Numbered from the stretch's first letter, positions 13,989 to 21,891 are shown. The stretch: DNA of 22,477 bases from a virus (IMGVR_UViG_3300023181_000376:1-22477); one strand, 5' to 3'. Notes: generated from the letters alone by a model not told the origin. Numbers and translations are program-made.

Positions 13989-14658
13989 CACTTTCGCCCT
14001 CGACGTGCGCGGTTTGCTCGGCGCCGAAGAGCAGCTGGCCCTGCTCGAGCTGCCCCCGCAGTTGCGCCGGCGTCTGCTCAACAACGTGACCAAGCGTGTG
14101 CGCAGCCTCAGTCGCCAACGGATCCGCGAGCAGAAGAACCTGGATGGCTCGCCCTTCGCCCCCCGCAAGGGTACGGGCAAGGGCAAAAAGAAGATGGAAG
14201 CCGGTCTGGGCAAGCTCCTGGACGTTACCCGCCTCAGTGCCAACGAAGCCGAACTGGGCTGGCGCAACGCGCTGACCCGGTGGGTAGCCTCCCAGCAACA
14301 CAACGGGGTATCCGAACGGCGCACCGCCGCGCAGATGCGCCAGTGGAACAAGGTTCCCGAAGGCCTGGCTGCCACCGAAAAGCAGGCCAAGCGCTTGCGC
14401 CGGCTCGGTTTCAAGACGCGCCAGGCGGGTAAGAAAACCCTTTCGCGCCCGTCCGTGGCGTGGATCAAGGAGCACGTGAACTACGCCAAGGCGGGTCTGC
14501 TGATCCGCCTCCTGGACGACGAACAAACCGAGACATCGGGCGCGCAAAGCTGGGACATCACCCTGCCCAAACGTCAGTTCCTCGGCCCTGGCACCGAATC
14601 AGAAACCAGCGCGCTGGTGAACCTGGTGCTGCAACAAATCCTAAATTCACCCCGCTAG
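13972..14658 (+). CDS. S: Phage virion morphogenesis protein (P2 gpS-like tail completion)
   Basis: A 228-residue very basic protein of the gpS/virion morphogenesis family. Typical marks are LRRRLLNNVTKRVRSLSRQRIREQ and DGSPFAPRK (about residues 30-65), a central Arg/Lys-rich helical part and a C-terminal PKRQFLGPGTE motif. It is longer than P2 gpS (about 150 residues), the extra length lying in the middle (about residues 95-165). The ATG at 13972 has a GAGG ribosome site inside the end of R. A second in-frame ATG lies two codons later. Confidence 0.9.
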   Translation: MAMARSTFALDVRGLLGAEEQLALLELPPQLRRRLLNNVTKRVRSLSRQRIREQKNLDGSPFAPRKGTGKGKKKMEAGLGKLLDVTRLSANEAELGWRNALTRWVASQQHNGVSERRTAAQMRQWNKVPEGLAATEKQAKRLRRLGFKTRQAGKKTLSRPSVAWIKEHVNYAKAGLLIRLLDDEQTETSGAQSWDITLPKRQFLGPGTESETSALVNLVLQQILNSPR

Positions 14659-14669
14659 CGAGGCACTGC

Positions 14670-15788
14670 ATGGCACTCGGTAAAGTCAGCGTCAACAATC
14701 TCAATCTCAGCCAGGGTGCTGTGACTGCGATCGAACGCCACTTCCTTTTCATCGGCCCTGGTGCAAAAAGCATTGGTCAGCTGATCCCCCTCAACACTGA
14801 CAGCGATCTGGACGTGCTGCTGGGCATTCCAGCCAGCGACCTGAAAACCCAGATCACAGCCGCCCGCCTGAACGGTGGTGATCGTTGGGCCTGTGTGGCC
14901 GCGCCGCTTGCCGCCGATGGCAACTGGCAGGACGCGCTGACCGTTTCCCAGCAGCAGGGCCACTCGTTTGAAGCGGTCGTGATCACTACGCCGGTGAAAA
15001 CGAAGGACGAACTGTCGGCCATGCATGACGCGGCCATTGCCCTGGGCAACACCTACGGCCGCCGCGTTTTCATCCTGGCGGCGTCGGTTGGCATCACCGC
15101 TGCCGAACAGACGTGGGCCGAATACACCGCTGCCCAGAAAGCTCTGGTGCTCGGCCTGGCCGCGCCGCGTGTCTTGTGCGTGCCGCAGCTGCACGGCAAT
15201 GACCTGGGCGTGTTGGCCGGTCGCCTGGCCAATGCCGCCGTGAGTGTGGCGGACAGCCCGATGCGCGTGGCCACCGGTGCCGTACTCGGTCTCGGAACGG
15301 TCCCGGTCGACTCTGACAACGTGCCGCTGCCGTCCGCCGTGCGCGCCGAGCTGGACACCGCACGCTTCTCCGTGACCCAGACCTACACCGACTACCCGGG
15401 CGTGTACTGGGGCGACGGCAACATGCTCGACGTGCCGGCCAGTGACTTCCAGGTGGTCGAGTACCTGCGTATCGCCGACAAGGCCGCGCGCCTGGTGCGC
15501 CCGCTGCTGATCGCCCGTGTCGCAGATCGCCGCCTGAACAGCTCGGCCAACAGCATGGCCGTGAATATCAGCGCCCTGATGGCCCCGCTACGAGCGATGG
15601 CCAAGTCCACGACCTTTGCCGGCCAGGTGTTCCCGGGCGAGATCGAGCAGCCCAAGGACGGCGACATCGTCCTGACCTGGAAAAGCAAAACCGCTGTCGA
15701 GGCCTTCATCAAGGTCAAGCCCCTCAACTGTCCGAAAGACCTGACCGCGAACATCGCGCTGGACCTTTCGAACACCGAAACGGAGTAA
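14670..15788 (+). CDS. Tail sheath protein, DUF2586 family
   Basis: A 372-residue protein of the DUF2586 family, which takes the sheath position in many Pseudomonas P2-like prophages and is not close in sequence to P2 FI. It starts MALGKVSVNNLN, contains the alpha/beta core VVITTPVKTKDEL and RRVFILAA, a sheath-like DYPGVYWGDGNML segment (about residues 245-260), and a C-terminal domain ending in IALDLSNTETE that would contact the tube. The ATG at 14670 has a GAGG ribosome site eleven bases after the S stop. In-frame codons up to 14460 overlap S and are not used. The sheath role is established for the family by position next to the DUF2597 tube; I did not test it by structure. Confidence 0.88.
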   Translation: MALGKVSVNNLNLSQGAVTAIERHFLFIGPGAKSIGQLIPLNTDSDLDVLLGIPASDLKTQITAARLNGGDRWACVAAPLAADGNWQDALTVSQQQGHSFEAVVITTPVKTKDELSAMHDAAIALGNTYGRRVFILAASVGITAAEQTWAEYTAAQKALVLGLAAPRVLCVPQLHGNDLGVLAGRLANAAVSVADSPMRVATGAVLGLGTVPVDSDNVPLPSAVRAELDTARFSVTQTYTDYPGVYWGDGNMLDVPASDFQVVEYLRIADKAARLVRPLLIARVADRRLNSSANSMAVNISALMAPLRAMAKSTTFAGQVFPGEIEQPKDGDIVLTWKSKTAVEAFIKVKPLNCPKDLTANIALDLSNTETE

Positions 15789-15794
15789 CCCCGC

Positions 15795-16247
15795 ATGGCT
15801 GCAAAGATTGGTGGCAAGAACTTCGACGTGAACCTGGGCGATCTGCTCGTTCACGTCGAGACCGGCACCCTGGACATCACTGACAACTCCACCGTGGCGC
15901 AGACCAAGGGCGTGCCTAACGGCCACGTCGATGGCGATGTAGCCGCTGCAGGCGAACTGGAGCTGGACACCACCAACTTCAACTTGCTGATCGAGCAGGC
16001 CAAGACCGCCGGCAGTTTCCGCGAGCTGGAGCCGTTCGACATCGTGTTTTTCGCCAAGGCCGGCGACGAGGAACTGCGCATCGAGGCGTTCGGCTGCAAG
16101 GTCCGGATCTCCAGCCTGCTCAGCGTCGACCAGAAGGGTGGCGAGAAGAACAAGCACAAGGTGCCGTTCGATGTCACCAGTCCGGACTTCATCAAGATCA
16201 ACGGCGTGCCGTACCTGTCCGCTGCTGAAATCGAAGGCCTGACCTGA
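15795..16247 (+). CDS. Tail tube protein, DUF2597 family
   Basis: A 150-residue beta-rich protein that pairs with the DUF2586 sheath and should form the inner tail tube. Features include IGGKNFDVNLGDLLVHVE at the N-terminus, TLDITDNSTVAQTKGVPNG, and GELELDTTNFNLLIEQAK. The alternating strand pattern and length fit tube proteins of contractile tails. It starts six bases after the sheath gene and its stop overlaps the next start as TGATG. This is the last tail gene before the lysis cassette interrupts the tail operon. Confidence 0.87.
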   Translation: MAAKIGGKNFDVNLGDLLVHVETGTLDITDNSTVAQTKGVPNGHVDGDVAAAGELELDTTNFNLLIEQAKTAGSFRELEPFDIVFFAKAGDEELRIEAFGCKVRISSLLSVDQKGGEKNKHKVPFDVTSPDFIKINGVPYLSAAEIEGLT

Positions 16248-16459
16248 TGGTTTGCCCGTTCGATCGCGCCCAGGCGCTGGAGCAGCGTCAGCGTGACCAG
16301 GCTATTGCGGCTCAGCTCGCCAGTTCGCGCCCGACCGGGACAAGCCGCACCCACTGCGAGGACTGCGACAAACCGATTCCTGAAAAGCGCCAGGCGCTGG
16401 GCGGGATCCTGCGTTGCGTGCCCTGCCAGACGCTTGTTGAGCAAGGAAAACGCCGATGA
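16247..16459 (+). CDS. TraR/DksA-like zinc-finger protein
   Basis: A 70-residue protein with a four-cysteine zinc finger C37-x2-C40 ... C57-x2-C60, typical of the short TraR/DksA family proteins of phages. The N-terminal half (residues 5-25) is a helix rich in Gln/Arg, and the finger is followed by a short basic end. DksA and TraR bind the RNA polymerase secondary channel through acidic residues at a coiled-coil tip; this protein lacks most of the coiled coil, so its effect on polymerase is uncertain. It overlaps the tube stop by one base (TGATG) and the holin candidate by four, so it is expressed with the lysis genes. Confidence 0.88.
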   Translation: MVCPFDRAQALEQRQRDQAIAAQLASSRPTGTSRTHCEDCDKPIPEKRQALGGILRCVPCQTLVEQGKRR

Positions 16460-16782
16460 ACCCGACCGTGCAGCTACTGAACGACGTGAGCGACGACGTA
16501 ACGCGCCAGGGCCGTCTCGAACGTGAAGTGATGTTGATCGAGTACCGCGTAGGCGAACTGGAAAAACACCACGGCACCGTGCCGACCCGGGTTACCAAGC
16601 TCGAACAACAGTTCGAGCACATGTCCGGTCAACTGTCGCAGCTCAACGAAGGCCAGCAGAAGCTGACCAATGTGGTGGCTGCCATCGGTAGCAAAATTAC
16701 CTGGGCGTTGGCGGTGGCCAGCACCCTGTGGGCGATCCTGCAAATGTTTGGCCCGGCTCTGTTGCGGGTGCTCCTGCCATGA
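16456..16782 (+). CDS. Holin candidate: coiled coil plus C-terminal membrane segment
   Basis: A 108-residue protein with a heptad-like coiled-coil region (about residues 15-72, including VGELEKHHG and VTKLEQQFEHM) and one C-terminal hydrophobic segment (82-106) ending at the terminus. The architecture resembles XhlA-type lysis proteins. The context is decisive: it sits directly before the lysozyme and spanin genes, with ATGA overlaps on both sides. With a single membrane segment it could be a holin, a pinholin for the SAR-type lysozyme, or a holin partner; no second holin candidate is seen. I infer lysis function from position and topology. Confidence 0.72.
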   Translation: MNPTVQLLNDVSDDVTRQGRLEREVMLIEYRVGELEKHHGTVPTRVTKLEQQFEHMSGQLSQLNEGQQKLTNVVAAIGSKITWALAVASTLWAILQMFGPALLRVLLP

Positions 16783-17306
16783 ACCTGCGCGGCAAGATCG
16801 CCGCCGGCGGGCTGACGCTGTGCAGTTCCGCATTGGTGCTGTTCCTGGGCACCTGGGAAGGCAACGGCCAGAACACCGCGTATGCCGACAAACTGGCCCG
16901 GGGTCTGCCGACGGTCTGCAAGGGCATCACCCAACACACCAGCCCGTACCCAGTGGTGGTCGGTGACTACTGGTCCGATGTGCGCTGCGCCGAAGTCGAG
17001 CACCTGGTGATCGAGAAAGGGCAACTCGCCCTGGCTGACTGCCTGACCAACCAGGCGATCGGCCAGAACACCTTCGACGCCCTGACCAGCCATGGCCACA
17101 ACTTTGGCGTACCCACGACCTGCGCCAGTCGCGCCGTGGGCCTGATCAACGCGGGCCGCATTGCCGAGGGTTGCAAGGCCTTGGCCTGGGCGGCGGATGG
17201 CCGGACACCGGTCTGGTCCTACGTGACCGACGCTCGGGGCGGCAAGAAATTCGTTCCCGGATTGCACGCCAGGCGTCTGGCCGAAGCGAGGTTGTGCGCG
17301 CAATGA
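16779..17306 (+). CDS. Endolysin, GH24-type lysozyme with N-terminal signal anchor
   Basis: A 175-residue peptidoglycan hydrolase. The N-terminus has a weakly hydrophobic stretch rich in Ala/Gly/Ser (about residues 7-25), typical of SAR (signal-anchor-release) endolysins exported by the host Sec system. The catalytic Glu is likely E27 in WEGNG, followed by AYADKLARGLPTVCKG, which corresponds to the family AY-D...G-PT-C-G pattern, with D37 and T45 as the other active-site candidates. The spacing E27-D37-T45 is slightly longer than in P21-type lysozymes, so small loop insertions are present. Five Cys residues beyond the anchor may form disulfides that control activation. ATGA overlaps link it to both neighbours. 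Confidence 0.88.
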   Translation: MNLRGKIAAGGLTLCSSALVLFLGTWEGNGQNTAYADKLARGLPTVCKGITQHTSPYPVVVGDYWSDVRCAEVEHLVIEKGQLALADCLTNQAIGQNTFDALTSHGHNFGVPTTCASRAVGLINAGRIAEGCKALAWAADGRTPVWSYVTDARGGKKFVPGLHARRLAEARLCAQ

Positions 17307-17815
17307 CAATCCCACTGCCACGCCTTGCCCTGTTCGTGCTGCTGGCCAGCCTCGCGGCTTACATCCTGTTGGACTTCGTCGCTGACCAGCGTGACGACGC
17401 CCGGGGCGAGCGTGATGACGCGGTCAACGAGCTGGGCACCGTCACCACTGAACGGGATGGCCTGCTCAAAGCGGCGCAGATCGCCGGCGAAATGCTCGCC
17501 GCCCGCGACGCCAACGATCTCAAACACACCCTGGAGCTGAACGATGCGCTCGATCACAACAAGTCTCTGCAGCGCGATGTTGCTGCTCGCGATAAGCGGC
17601 TGCTCATCAAAGCCAGTTGCCCCACCGCCGCCGCAGTTCCTGGTGCCACCGGCACCAGCGGCGTGGCTGATGCTGGATCCGCCGAACTCGCAGCAGACGC
17701 TCGACCGGATTATTTCACCCTCCGAGACCAGCTCGCCCTAACCCGGCAGATGGTGCTCGGCCTGCAGGACTACATCCGCACGGTGGTGTTGCGAACGCCG
17801 CCGGCGAAACCCTGA
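17303..17815 (+). CDS. Rz: Rz-like i-spanin
   Basis: A 170-residue inner-membrane spanin subunit. A single N-terminal membrane segment (about residues 7-25) is followed by a long charged coiled coil (about 28-105, with repeated RDDA/ERD motifs), an Ala/Gly/Thr-rich linker and a C-terminal helix (140-165). Together with Rz1 it would fuse the inner and outer membranes at lysis. The ATG at 17303 overlaps the lysozyme stop as ATGA; the upstream part of the open frame is shadow. The Rz1 gene is entirely nested within it in another frame. Confidence 0.87.
   Translation: MTIPLPRLALFVLLASLAAYILLDFVADQRDDARGERDDAVNELGTVTTERDGLLKAAQIAGEMLAARDANDLKHTLELNDALDHNKSLQRDVAARDKRLLIKASCPTAAAVPGATGTSGVADAGSAELAADARPDYFTLRDQLALTRQMVLGLQDYIRTVVLRTPPAKP
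17544..17741 (+). CDS. Rz1: Rz1-like o-spanin lipoprotein, nested in Rz
   Basis: A 65-residue lipoprotein encoded wholly inside Rz in a different frame. It has a signal peptide (residues 1-18) with lipobox LAISGC, the Cys19 being lipidated, then a proline-rich segment (KPVAPPPPQFLVPPAPAA), the usual mark of Rz1 proteins. It would anchor in the outer membrane and bind the Rz periplasmic domain. The full nesting matches the embedded Rz/Rz1 arrangement known from lambda and P2 relatives. The lipobox, size, proline content and location make it convincing despite its length. Confidence 0.88.
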   Translation: MRSITTSLCSAMLLLAISGCSSKPVAPPPPQFLVPPAPAAWLMLDPPNSQQTLDRIISPSETSSP

Positions 17816-17851
17816 ATCCTTTTTTACCCCCAACCCCTACGGATACGACTC

Positions 17852-18142
17852 ATGAGCGAAGTAAACCGCGACATCACCCTGGAATTTGCTGATCAGGATT
17901 TCACCTTTCACCTGACGCCCCAGGACGTGACCAAGTACTTCAACAGCACCACGAACAACAACAAGGTGGCCCCGGCCAACAACCTGCTGATGACCACGGT
18001 CAAGCAGGACGAAAAAGCCAGCCTCAAGCCGTTTCTTGCTAACCCGGTCACCGTCATGGAACTGGCCGGCGCGCTGCTCGAGGAGTACTCGCCTGACATC
18101 GACGTCATCGTAAAAAAGTCCTCGAGCACGCTGAGCGCCTGA
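17852..18142 (+). CDS. Tail assembly chaperone, short form (E-like)
   Basis: A 96-residue chaperone that guides tail assembly around the tape measure protein. It starts MSEVNRDITLEF, with a beta-rich N-terminus, a helical middle and the segment VMELAGALLEEYSPDIDV before its end. Its position directly before the tape measure gene is typical. An A AAA AAG slippery heptamer lies eight codons before the stop, so some ribosomes should shift to -1 and make the longer form (to 18300). An ACGGA ribosome site precedes the ATG. In P2 the same role belongs to E and E+E'. Confidence 0.87.
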   Translation: MSEVNRDITLEFADQDFTFHLTPQDVTKYFNSTTNNNKVAPANNLLMTTVKQDEKASLKPFLANPVTVMELAGALLEEYSPDIDVIVKKSSSTLSA

Positions 18143-18300
18143 CCGAAGACGGACTGGGCCAGCTGCTGGCCCTGACCCACCGCTGGCTGCCTGGTACCGA
18201 ACCCACCATTGAGAACATGGGGGTGGCCAAGTGGCTGGAGGACGAACACTGGCGACGGATGGAAATCGCCGTCGCCAACGGCATCGCCCAAGCATTTTAA
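17852..18300 (+). CDS. Tail assembly chaperone, -1 frameshift long form (E+E'-like)
   Basis: The predicted 149-residue fusion made when ribosomes slip by -1 at 18112-18118. After the slip the frame reads on as KKVLEHAERLTEDGLG, QLLALTHRWLPGTEPT and a C-terminal GVAKWLEDEHWRRMEIAVAN segment, and stops at TAA 18298-18300, eleven bases before the tape measure start. This downstream frame has no start of its own near the junction and fills what would otherwise be a 170-base gap. It has sensible amphipathic helices, as in P2 E'. The ratio of the two forms is set by shift efficiency, which cannot be read from sequence. Confidence 0.85.
18112..18118 (+). promoter_or_regulatory. -1 ribosomal frameshift site (A AAA AAG)
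   Basis: In the zero frame the codons are GTA AAA AAG, giving the heptamer A AAA AAG, the most efficient slippery type in enteric bacteria. It lies 22 bases before the short-form stop. A GAGGAG element lies about 27-30 bases upstream, too far to be a strong stimulator, and I see no convincing downstream hairpin. Confidence 0.87.
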
Positions 18301-18311
18301 GGTTCTAATCC

Positions 18312-20408
18312 ATGGCTGACCGCAACGCCCGCTTGGCTTTCATCCTGAGTCTGACCGACAAGGTCAGCGCGCCCCTGGGCAAGGTGAAAACCAGCTTTGC
18401 CGACCTGGCCACCCAGGGCCAACAGACCATCATGAAGATGGGCACGGGCCTGGTTGGCATGGTGGGGGCGGGCGTGGCCATCTCCGAATCACTGGAACCG
18501 GCGCTGGAAATGAACCGCGCCCTAGGCGAAGTCCGTTCGCTGGGCGTGGCCGAAGATGCGTTATCAGCCTTGAACAAGAAGTCCCTGGAGTTTTCCGTGA
18601 ACTACGCGGCGAACGCCCGGGATTTTGTCGCCTCGGCCTACAGCATTTCGGGTGCGATCAAAGGCCTGACCGGCGACCAGCTGGCCAACTTCACCAACAC
18701 CAGCAACCTGCTGGCCAAGGCCACCAAGTCCGACGCCGAGACCATGGGCGCGTACCTGGGCACCATGTACAACCTGTTCAAAACCTCGGCTGACGCCATG
18801 GGCAAAACCGAATGGGTGGAGAAGCTTGGCGGGCAAACGGCGCTGGCGGTGAAGCTGTTCCGCACGGACGGCGCGCAACTCAAGGACGCCTTTAAGGAAG
18901 TCGGTGCGATCGCCACCGGTGCCGGCGTCGACATTGCCGAGCAGTTCGCGGTGATCGGTTCGCTGAGCAGCACCATGGAAGGCGGCGACGCCGGCGGCCG
19001 TTACAAGGCGTTCTTTGAAAACGCGGCCAATGGTGCGAAAACCTTGGGCGTAACGCTCACCGATCAACAAGGCAAGATGCTGCCGATCCTCGACGTCCTG
19101 GACAAGCTGCAGGGCAAATTGGGCGATCTGAACGGCGCGTCGGCCAGCGCAAAATTGCTGGCCGCATTCGGTGGCGAAGGTGCCCAGGTGATCGGCGCGC
19201 TGGCCAAGGACACTGACCGCCTGCGTAGCGGCATTGCAGAGCTGGGCCGGGTCCGGGGCCTGGAGAACGCCGAGAAGATGGCCAAGGCCATGGTGGATCC
19301 GTGGCAACAATTCGGTGCCGCCGTGCAGGCGCTGCGCATCGCCTTTGGCCAGGCGTTGATTCCTATGCTCGCGCCACTGATGGACAAGCTGGTGGGCATC
19401 GCCAGTACGTTGACCCGCTGGACCCAGCTGTTTCCGAACCTGACGCGCATGATTGCCATGATCACGCTGGGCTTCCTCGGCCTGGTGGTCGCGATCGGGG
19501 CGCTGACGGTGATCAGCAGTGTCATTGGCATGCTGTCGATGCTGGCCAGCCCGATCGCTTTGATCGTGATCGCCATTGCCGCCCTGGTGATTGGTGTCGG
19601 TATCGGGATTTTGTACTGGGATCGCCTGAAAGCCTCGTTCGGCAACACCGCCTGGTTCCAGGCGCTGGTGACCATGATCACGCCGGTCATCTTGCTGTTC
19701 CGCGTACTCGCCGCGCTGCTCAACGTGTTGTGGGTCGGCTTGCAGCAGGTGTTTGCGTTCGGCATGCAGGTCGTCGACTGGATCGGGCAGATGGTCGGCG
19801 TCACGGTGTCGGCGAACACGGTGTGGGACGCCTTCATCTGGGCACTGACCAATATTTCCCCGTTCGCGGTGATCGGCAAGGCCTTGAAAGGCCTGATCGA
19901 GCTGCTGAACAAGATCCCCGGGATCAACATCGACACGACCTTTGGCGACGTGCCCAAGCCGCCGGAGATCCCCGGCGTGGAAAGCCAGGTGCCAACGACG
20001 CCAGCCGTGGACCGTGCGCTGCAGGCGGCGCTGCCTGGGAACATGCCAGCGGTCACCCCGCAGGGCGCGGCTCTGTTGCAACGGCCGATGGCCCTCGCTT
20101 CGCCGCTGCCAGCCGTCACCCAACCCACCGTCAGCGCTGCGCCGCCGGTGCCGCCCCTGGTGCTGGCTGCCGCCAGAACCGAGCAGGCCGAAGAAACCCG
20201 CAAACGCCTGGCGGCGACCACGGCAAGCATTTCCCCCACGCGTCCGACGGCCGTGCCCCAGGGCGGATTACTGCGCAGCATCCAGAACACCACCAACCAG
20301 CAGACCCAGAACAAGGGCACGCATGTGGAGAACATGAATATCACCACCTCCAAGCAGATCACGCCGCTGGAAATCGAAAACATGATGAGCATGGCGGTGA
20401 GCGGATGA
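18312..20408 (+). CDS. Tape measure protein
   Basis: A 698-residue protein that sets tail length and is ejected with the DNA. The order of parts is a helical N-terminal region (1-375) with the TP901/TMP core around LGEVRSLGVAEDALSALNKKS and FRTDGAQLKDAFKEVGAIA, a hydrophobic region of two to three membrane-like helices (380-436), a second helical part (440-560), then a Pro/Ala/Thr-rich low-complexity region (about 570-665) and a short C-terminal tail with Asn/Gln-rich sequence. The ATG at 18312 has an AAGG ribosome site. It is the largest complete late gene, in the expected place after the chaperone pair, and overlaps the next gene as ATGA. Confidence 0.94.
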   Translation: MADRNARLAFILSLTDKVSAPLGKVKTSFADLATQGQQTIMKMGTGLVGMVGAGVAISESLEPALEMNRALGEVRSLGVAEDALSALNKKSLEFSVNYAANARDFVASAYSISGAIKGLTGDQLANFTNTSNLLAKATKSDAETMGAYLGTMYNLFKTSADAMGKTEWVEKLGGQTALAVKLFRTDGAQLKDAFKEVGAIATGAGVDIAEQFAVIGSLSSTMEGGDAGGRYKAFFENAANGAKTLGVTLTDQQGKMLPILDVLDKLQGKLGDLNGASASAKLLAAFGGEGAQVIGALAKDTDRLRSGIAELGRVRGLENAEKMAKAMVDPWQQFGAAVQALRIAFGQALIPMLAPLMDKLVGIASTLTRWTQLFPNLTRMIAMITLGFLGLVVAIGALTVISSVIGMLSMLASPIALIVIAIAALVIGVGIGILYWDRLKASFGNTAWFQALVTMITPVILLFRVLAALLNVLWVGLQQVFAFGMQVVDWIGQMVGVTVSANTVWDAFIWALTNISPFAVIGKALKGLIELLNKIPGINIDTTFGDVPKPPEIPGVESQVPTTPAVDRALQAALPGNMPAVTPQGAALLQRPMALASPLPAVTQPTVSAAPPVPPLVLAAARTEQAEETRKRLAATTASISPTRPTAVPQGGLLRSIQNTTNQQTQNKGTHVENMNITTSKQITPLEIENMMSMAVSG

Positions 20409-20719
20409 CGTACCTCGATCTGCTCATCACCGAAAACGATCTGGCGCTGGACCTGTCCCGTCAGCCGTTGCCGGTCGAGGACCGGGCCTGCATTGCCCAG
20501 GACATCGGCCACATGATCCGCGAAAGCGGCCTGCTGGTGACGCTGGTCGCCGAGCGCAACCGTCTGAAACAGCGCGACTGCATCCAGCAGCTGGAGCTGC
20601 TGGTGGAAGCCGACGTGCGCCTGGTACCGGGCACCGCAAAGATCACCGAGCTGGCGGCGGGTCAGTACCTGGTTACGGCCAAAACCCTGCAGTTCGGCAG
20701 TGTGGAGGTGACGTTGTGA
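20405..20719 (+). CDS. DUF2590 family baseplate-region protein
   Basis: A 104-residue protein of the DUF2590 family. It begins MTYLDLLITENDLALD and includes CIAQDIGHMIRESGLL and a C-terminal VRLVPGTAKITELAAGQ. It lies between tape measure and baseplate J, where P2-like phages may have a gp25-like (gpW) wedge protein. The pattern I-x-QDI, a helix, an ER turn, and a later VRLVPGT strand is compatible with the gp25 fold, but that is inference by eye. It overlaps both neighbours by four bases (ATGA, GTGA). Confidence 0.85.
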   Translation: MTYLDLLITENDLALDLSRQPLPVEDRACIAQDIGHMIRESGLLVTLVAERNRLKQRDCIQQLELLVEADVRLVPGTAKITELAAGQYLVTAKTLQFGSVEVTL

Positions 20720-21891
20720 GCGACGTCGACTTTAAACAGGCGCTGGCTGATTCAGGCGTTCCCACCACCGAAGCCGCGCTGCGTGCCGCGTGGGAAGCCG
20801 AAGTAATCGCCCAAGGCAGCAAGCTGGCCAACACCAGCGCGTATTCGCCGTTCTGGCGCGTGGTCACCGCCCTGGTCACCAAACCGGTGCTGTGGATCCT
20901 GACCTTTGTCAGTGACACCGTGTTGCCGAACTTCTTCGTCAAAACCGCAACGGGTTCCTGGCTGGACATGCTGGCCTGGGCGGTCAACGTCGAGCGCAAG
21001 GCCCCGACCAAGGCGATCGGCTCGCTGTTGTTCAGTCGAGCCACGACCGTGGGTTCGTTCGAGATCCCGATCGGCACCCGCGTGCAGTCGGCCGCGATCA
21101 ACGGCCACGTCTACGAACTGGTGACCATGGCCGCCGCCAGCTTTGCCGAAGGCGCCTCACAACTACAAATTCCGGCTATGGCGATCGAGGCCGGCAGCGG
21201 CTTTAACCTGGCCCCGGGTTATTACGCGGTTCTGCCCGTGCCGGTACCGGGCGTGGTCCAGGTGGTCAATCTCGACAGCTGGTTGGCCAGCCCGGGTTCG
21301 GACTCGGAGCTGGACGACGACTTGCGCCTGCGTGTGCGTAACCAATTCAGCGCGGTCAACCAGTGGCACACCGACGCGGTGTATCGCGCCCTGATCGCCG
21401 CGTTCCCAGGCGTGTCGGCCAATGGCGTGTATTTCGAGCACGGCGCACCGCGTGGCCCGGGCAGTGCGAACGCCTATGTGCTGTTCGAAGCGGACGTGCC
21501 GGCGGACACCTACCTGCAGCAGATCAACGCCCGGATCATGGACGAGGGCAACCATGGCCACGGCGATTCGATGTTGGTGATGGTCATGCCTGAAACCCAG
21601 CACGACGTCAGCCTGCAGGTGTGGCCGGTGGTTAATCTGACCGACGCGCAGCGCGCCACCTTGAAAGCCGACATCGCCCTGTTTATCCGCGCCGCGTTCC
21701 GCGAGAGCACCGGCAGCGACTACACCCCGACGCTGACCTGGCCGCAGTCGCGCTTTTCGTTCAGCCGGCTGATCGACGAGCTGCACGAGCAGTTTCCGCG
21801 CATCGAATCCATGAAGTTCGCGAACGACGACATCCTATCGGCTCTGGCCATCCCCCGGCTGCGGACGCTGCAGGTGACGTTCGATGATTAA
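20716..21891 (+). CDS. J: Baseplate assembly protein J
   Basis: A 391-residue baseplate wedge protein of the gpJ/gp47 family. Recognisable parts are the N-terminal helix, a beta-rich domain with IPIGTRVQSAAINGHVYEL (about residues 115-135), VPVPGVVQVVNLDSWLASPGSDSELDDDLRLRVRN (about 175-210), the helical QWHTDAVYRALIAAFPGVSA and a C-terminal FSFSRLIDELHEQFP part. The GTG at 20716 overlaps the DUF2590 stop as GTGA. It is longer than P2 gpJ (about 300 residues). It would connect the tube end with the tail fibres through gpI, the next gene. Confidence 0.94.
   Translation: MSDVDFKQALADSGVPTTEAALRAAWEAEVIAQGSKLANTSAYSPFWRVVTALVTKPVLWILTFVSDTVLPNFFVKTATGSWLDMLAWAVNVERKAPTKAIGSLLFSRATTVGSFEIPIGTRVQSAAINGHVYELVTMAAASFAEGASQLQIPAMAIEAGSGFNLAPGYYAVLPVPVPGVVQVVNLDSWLASPGSDSELDDDLRLRVRNQFSAVNQWHTDAVYRALIAAFPGVSANGVYFEHGAPRGPGSANAYVLFEADVPADTYLQQINARIMDEGNHGHGDSMLVMVMPETQHDVSLQVWPVVNLTDAQRATLKADIALFIRAAFRESTGSDYTPTLTWPQSRFSFSRLIDELHEQFPRIESMKFANDDILSALAIPRLRTLQVTFDD

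Noticed and set aside
17819-17826. Run of six T after the spanin gene, as a possible terminator
   Set aside because: No adequate stem lies directly upstream; the nearby CGCCGGCG palindrome is short and about 17 bases away, and transcription must continue into the tail genes.
18564-20123. 519-codon open frame on the minus strand opposite tape measure
   Set aside because: It is antisense to a clear tape measure gene, has His/Gln/Arg-rich composition without any fold signature, and arises from the high GC third positions of the real gene.
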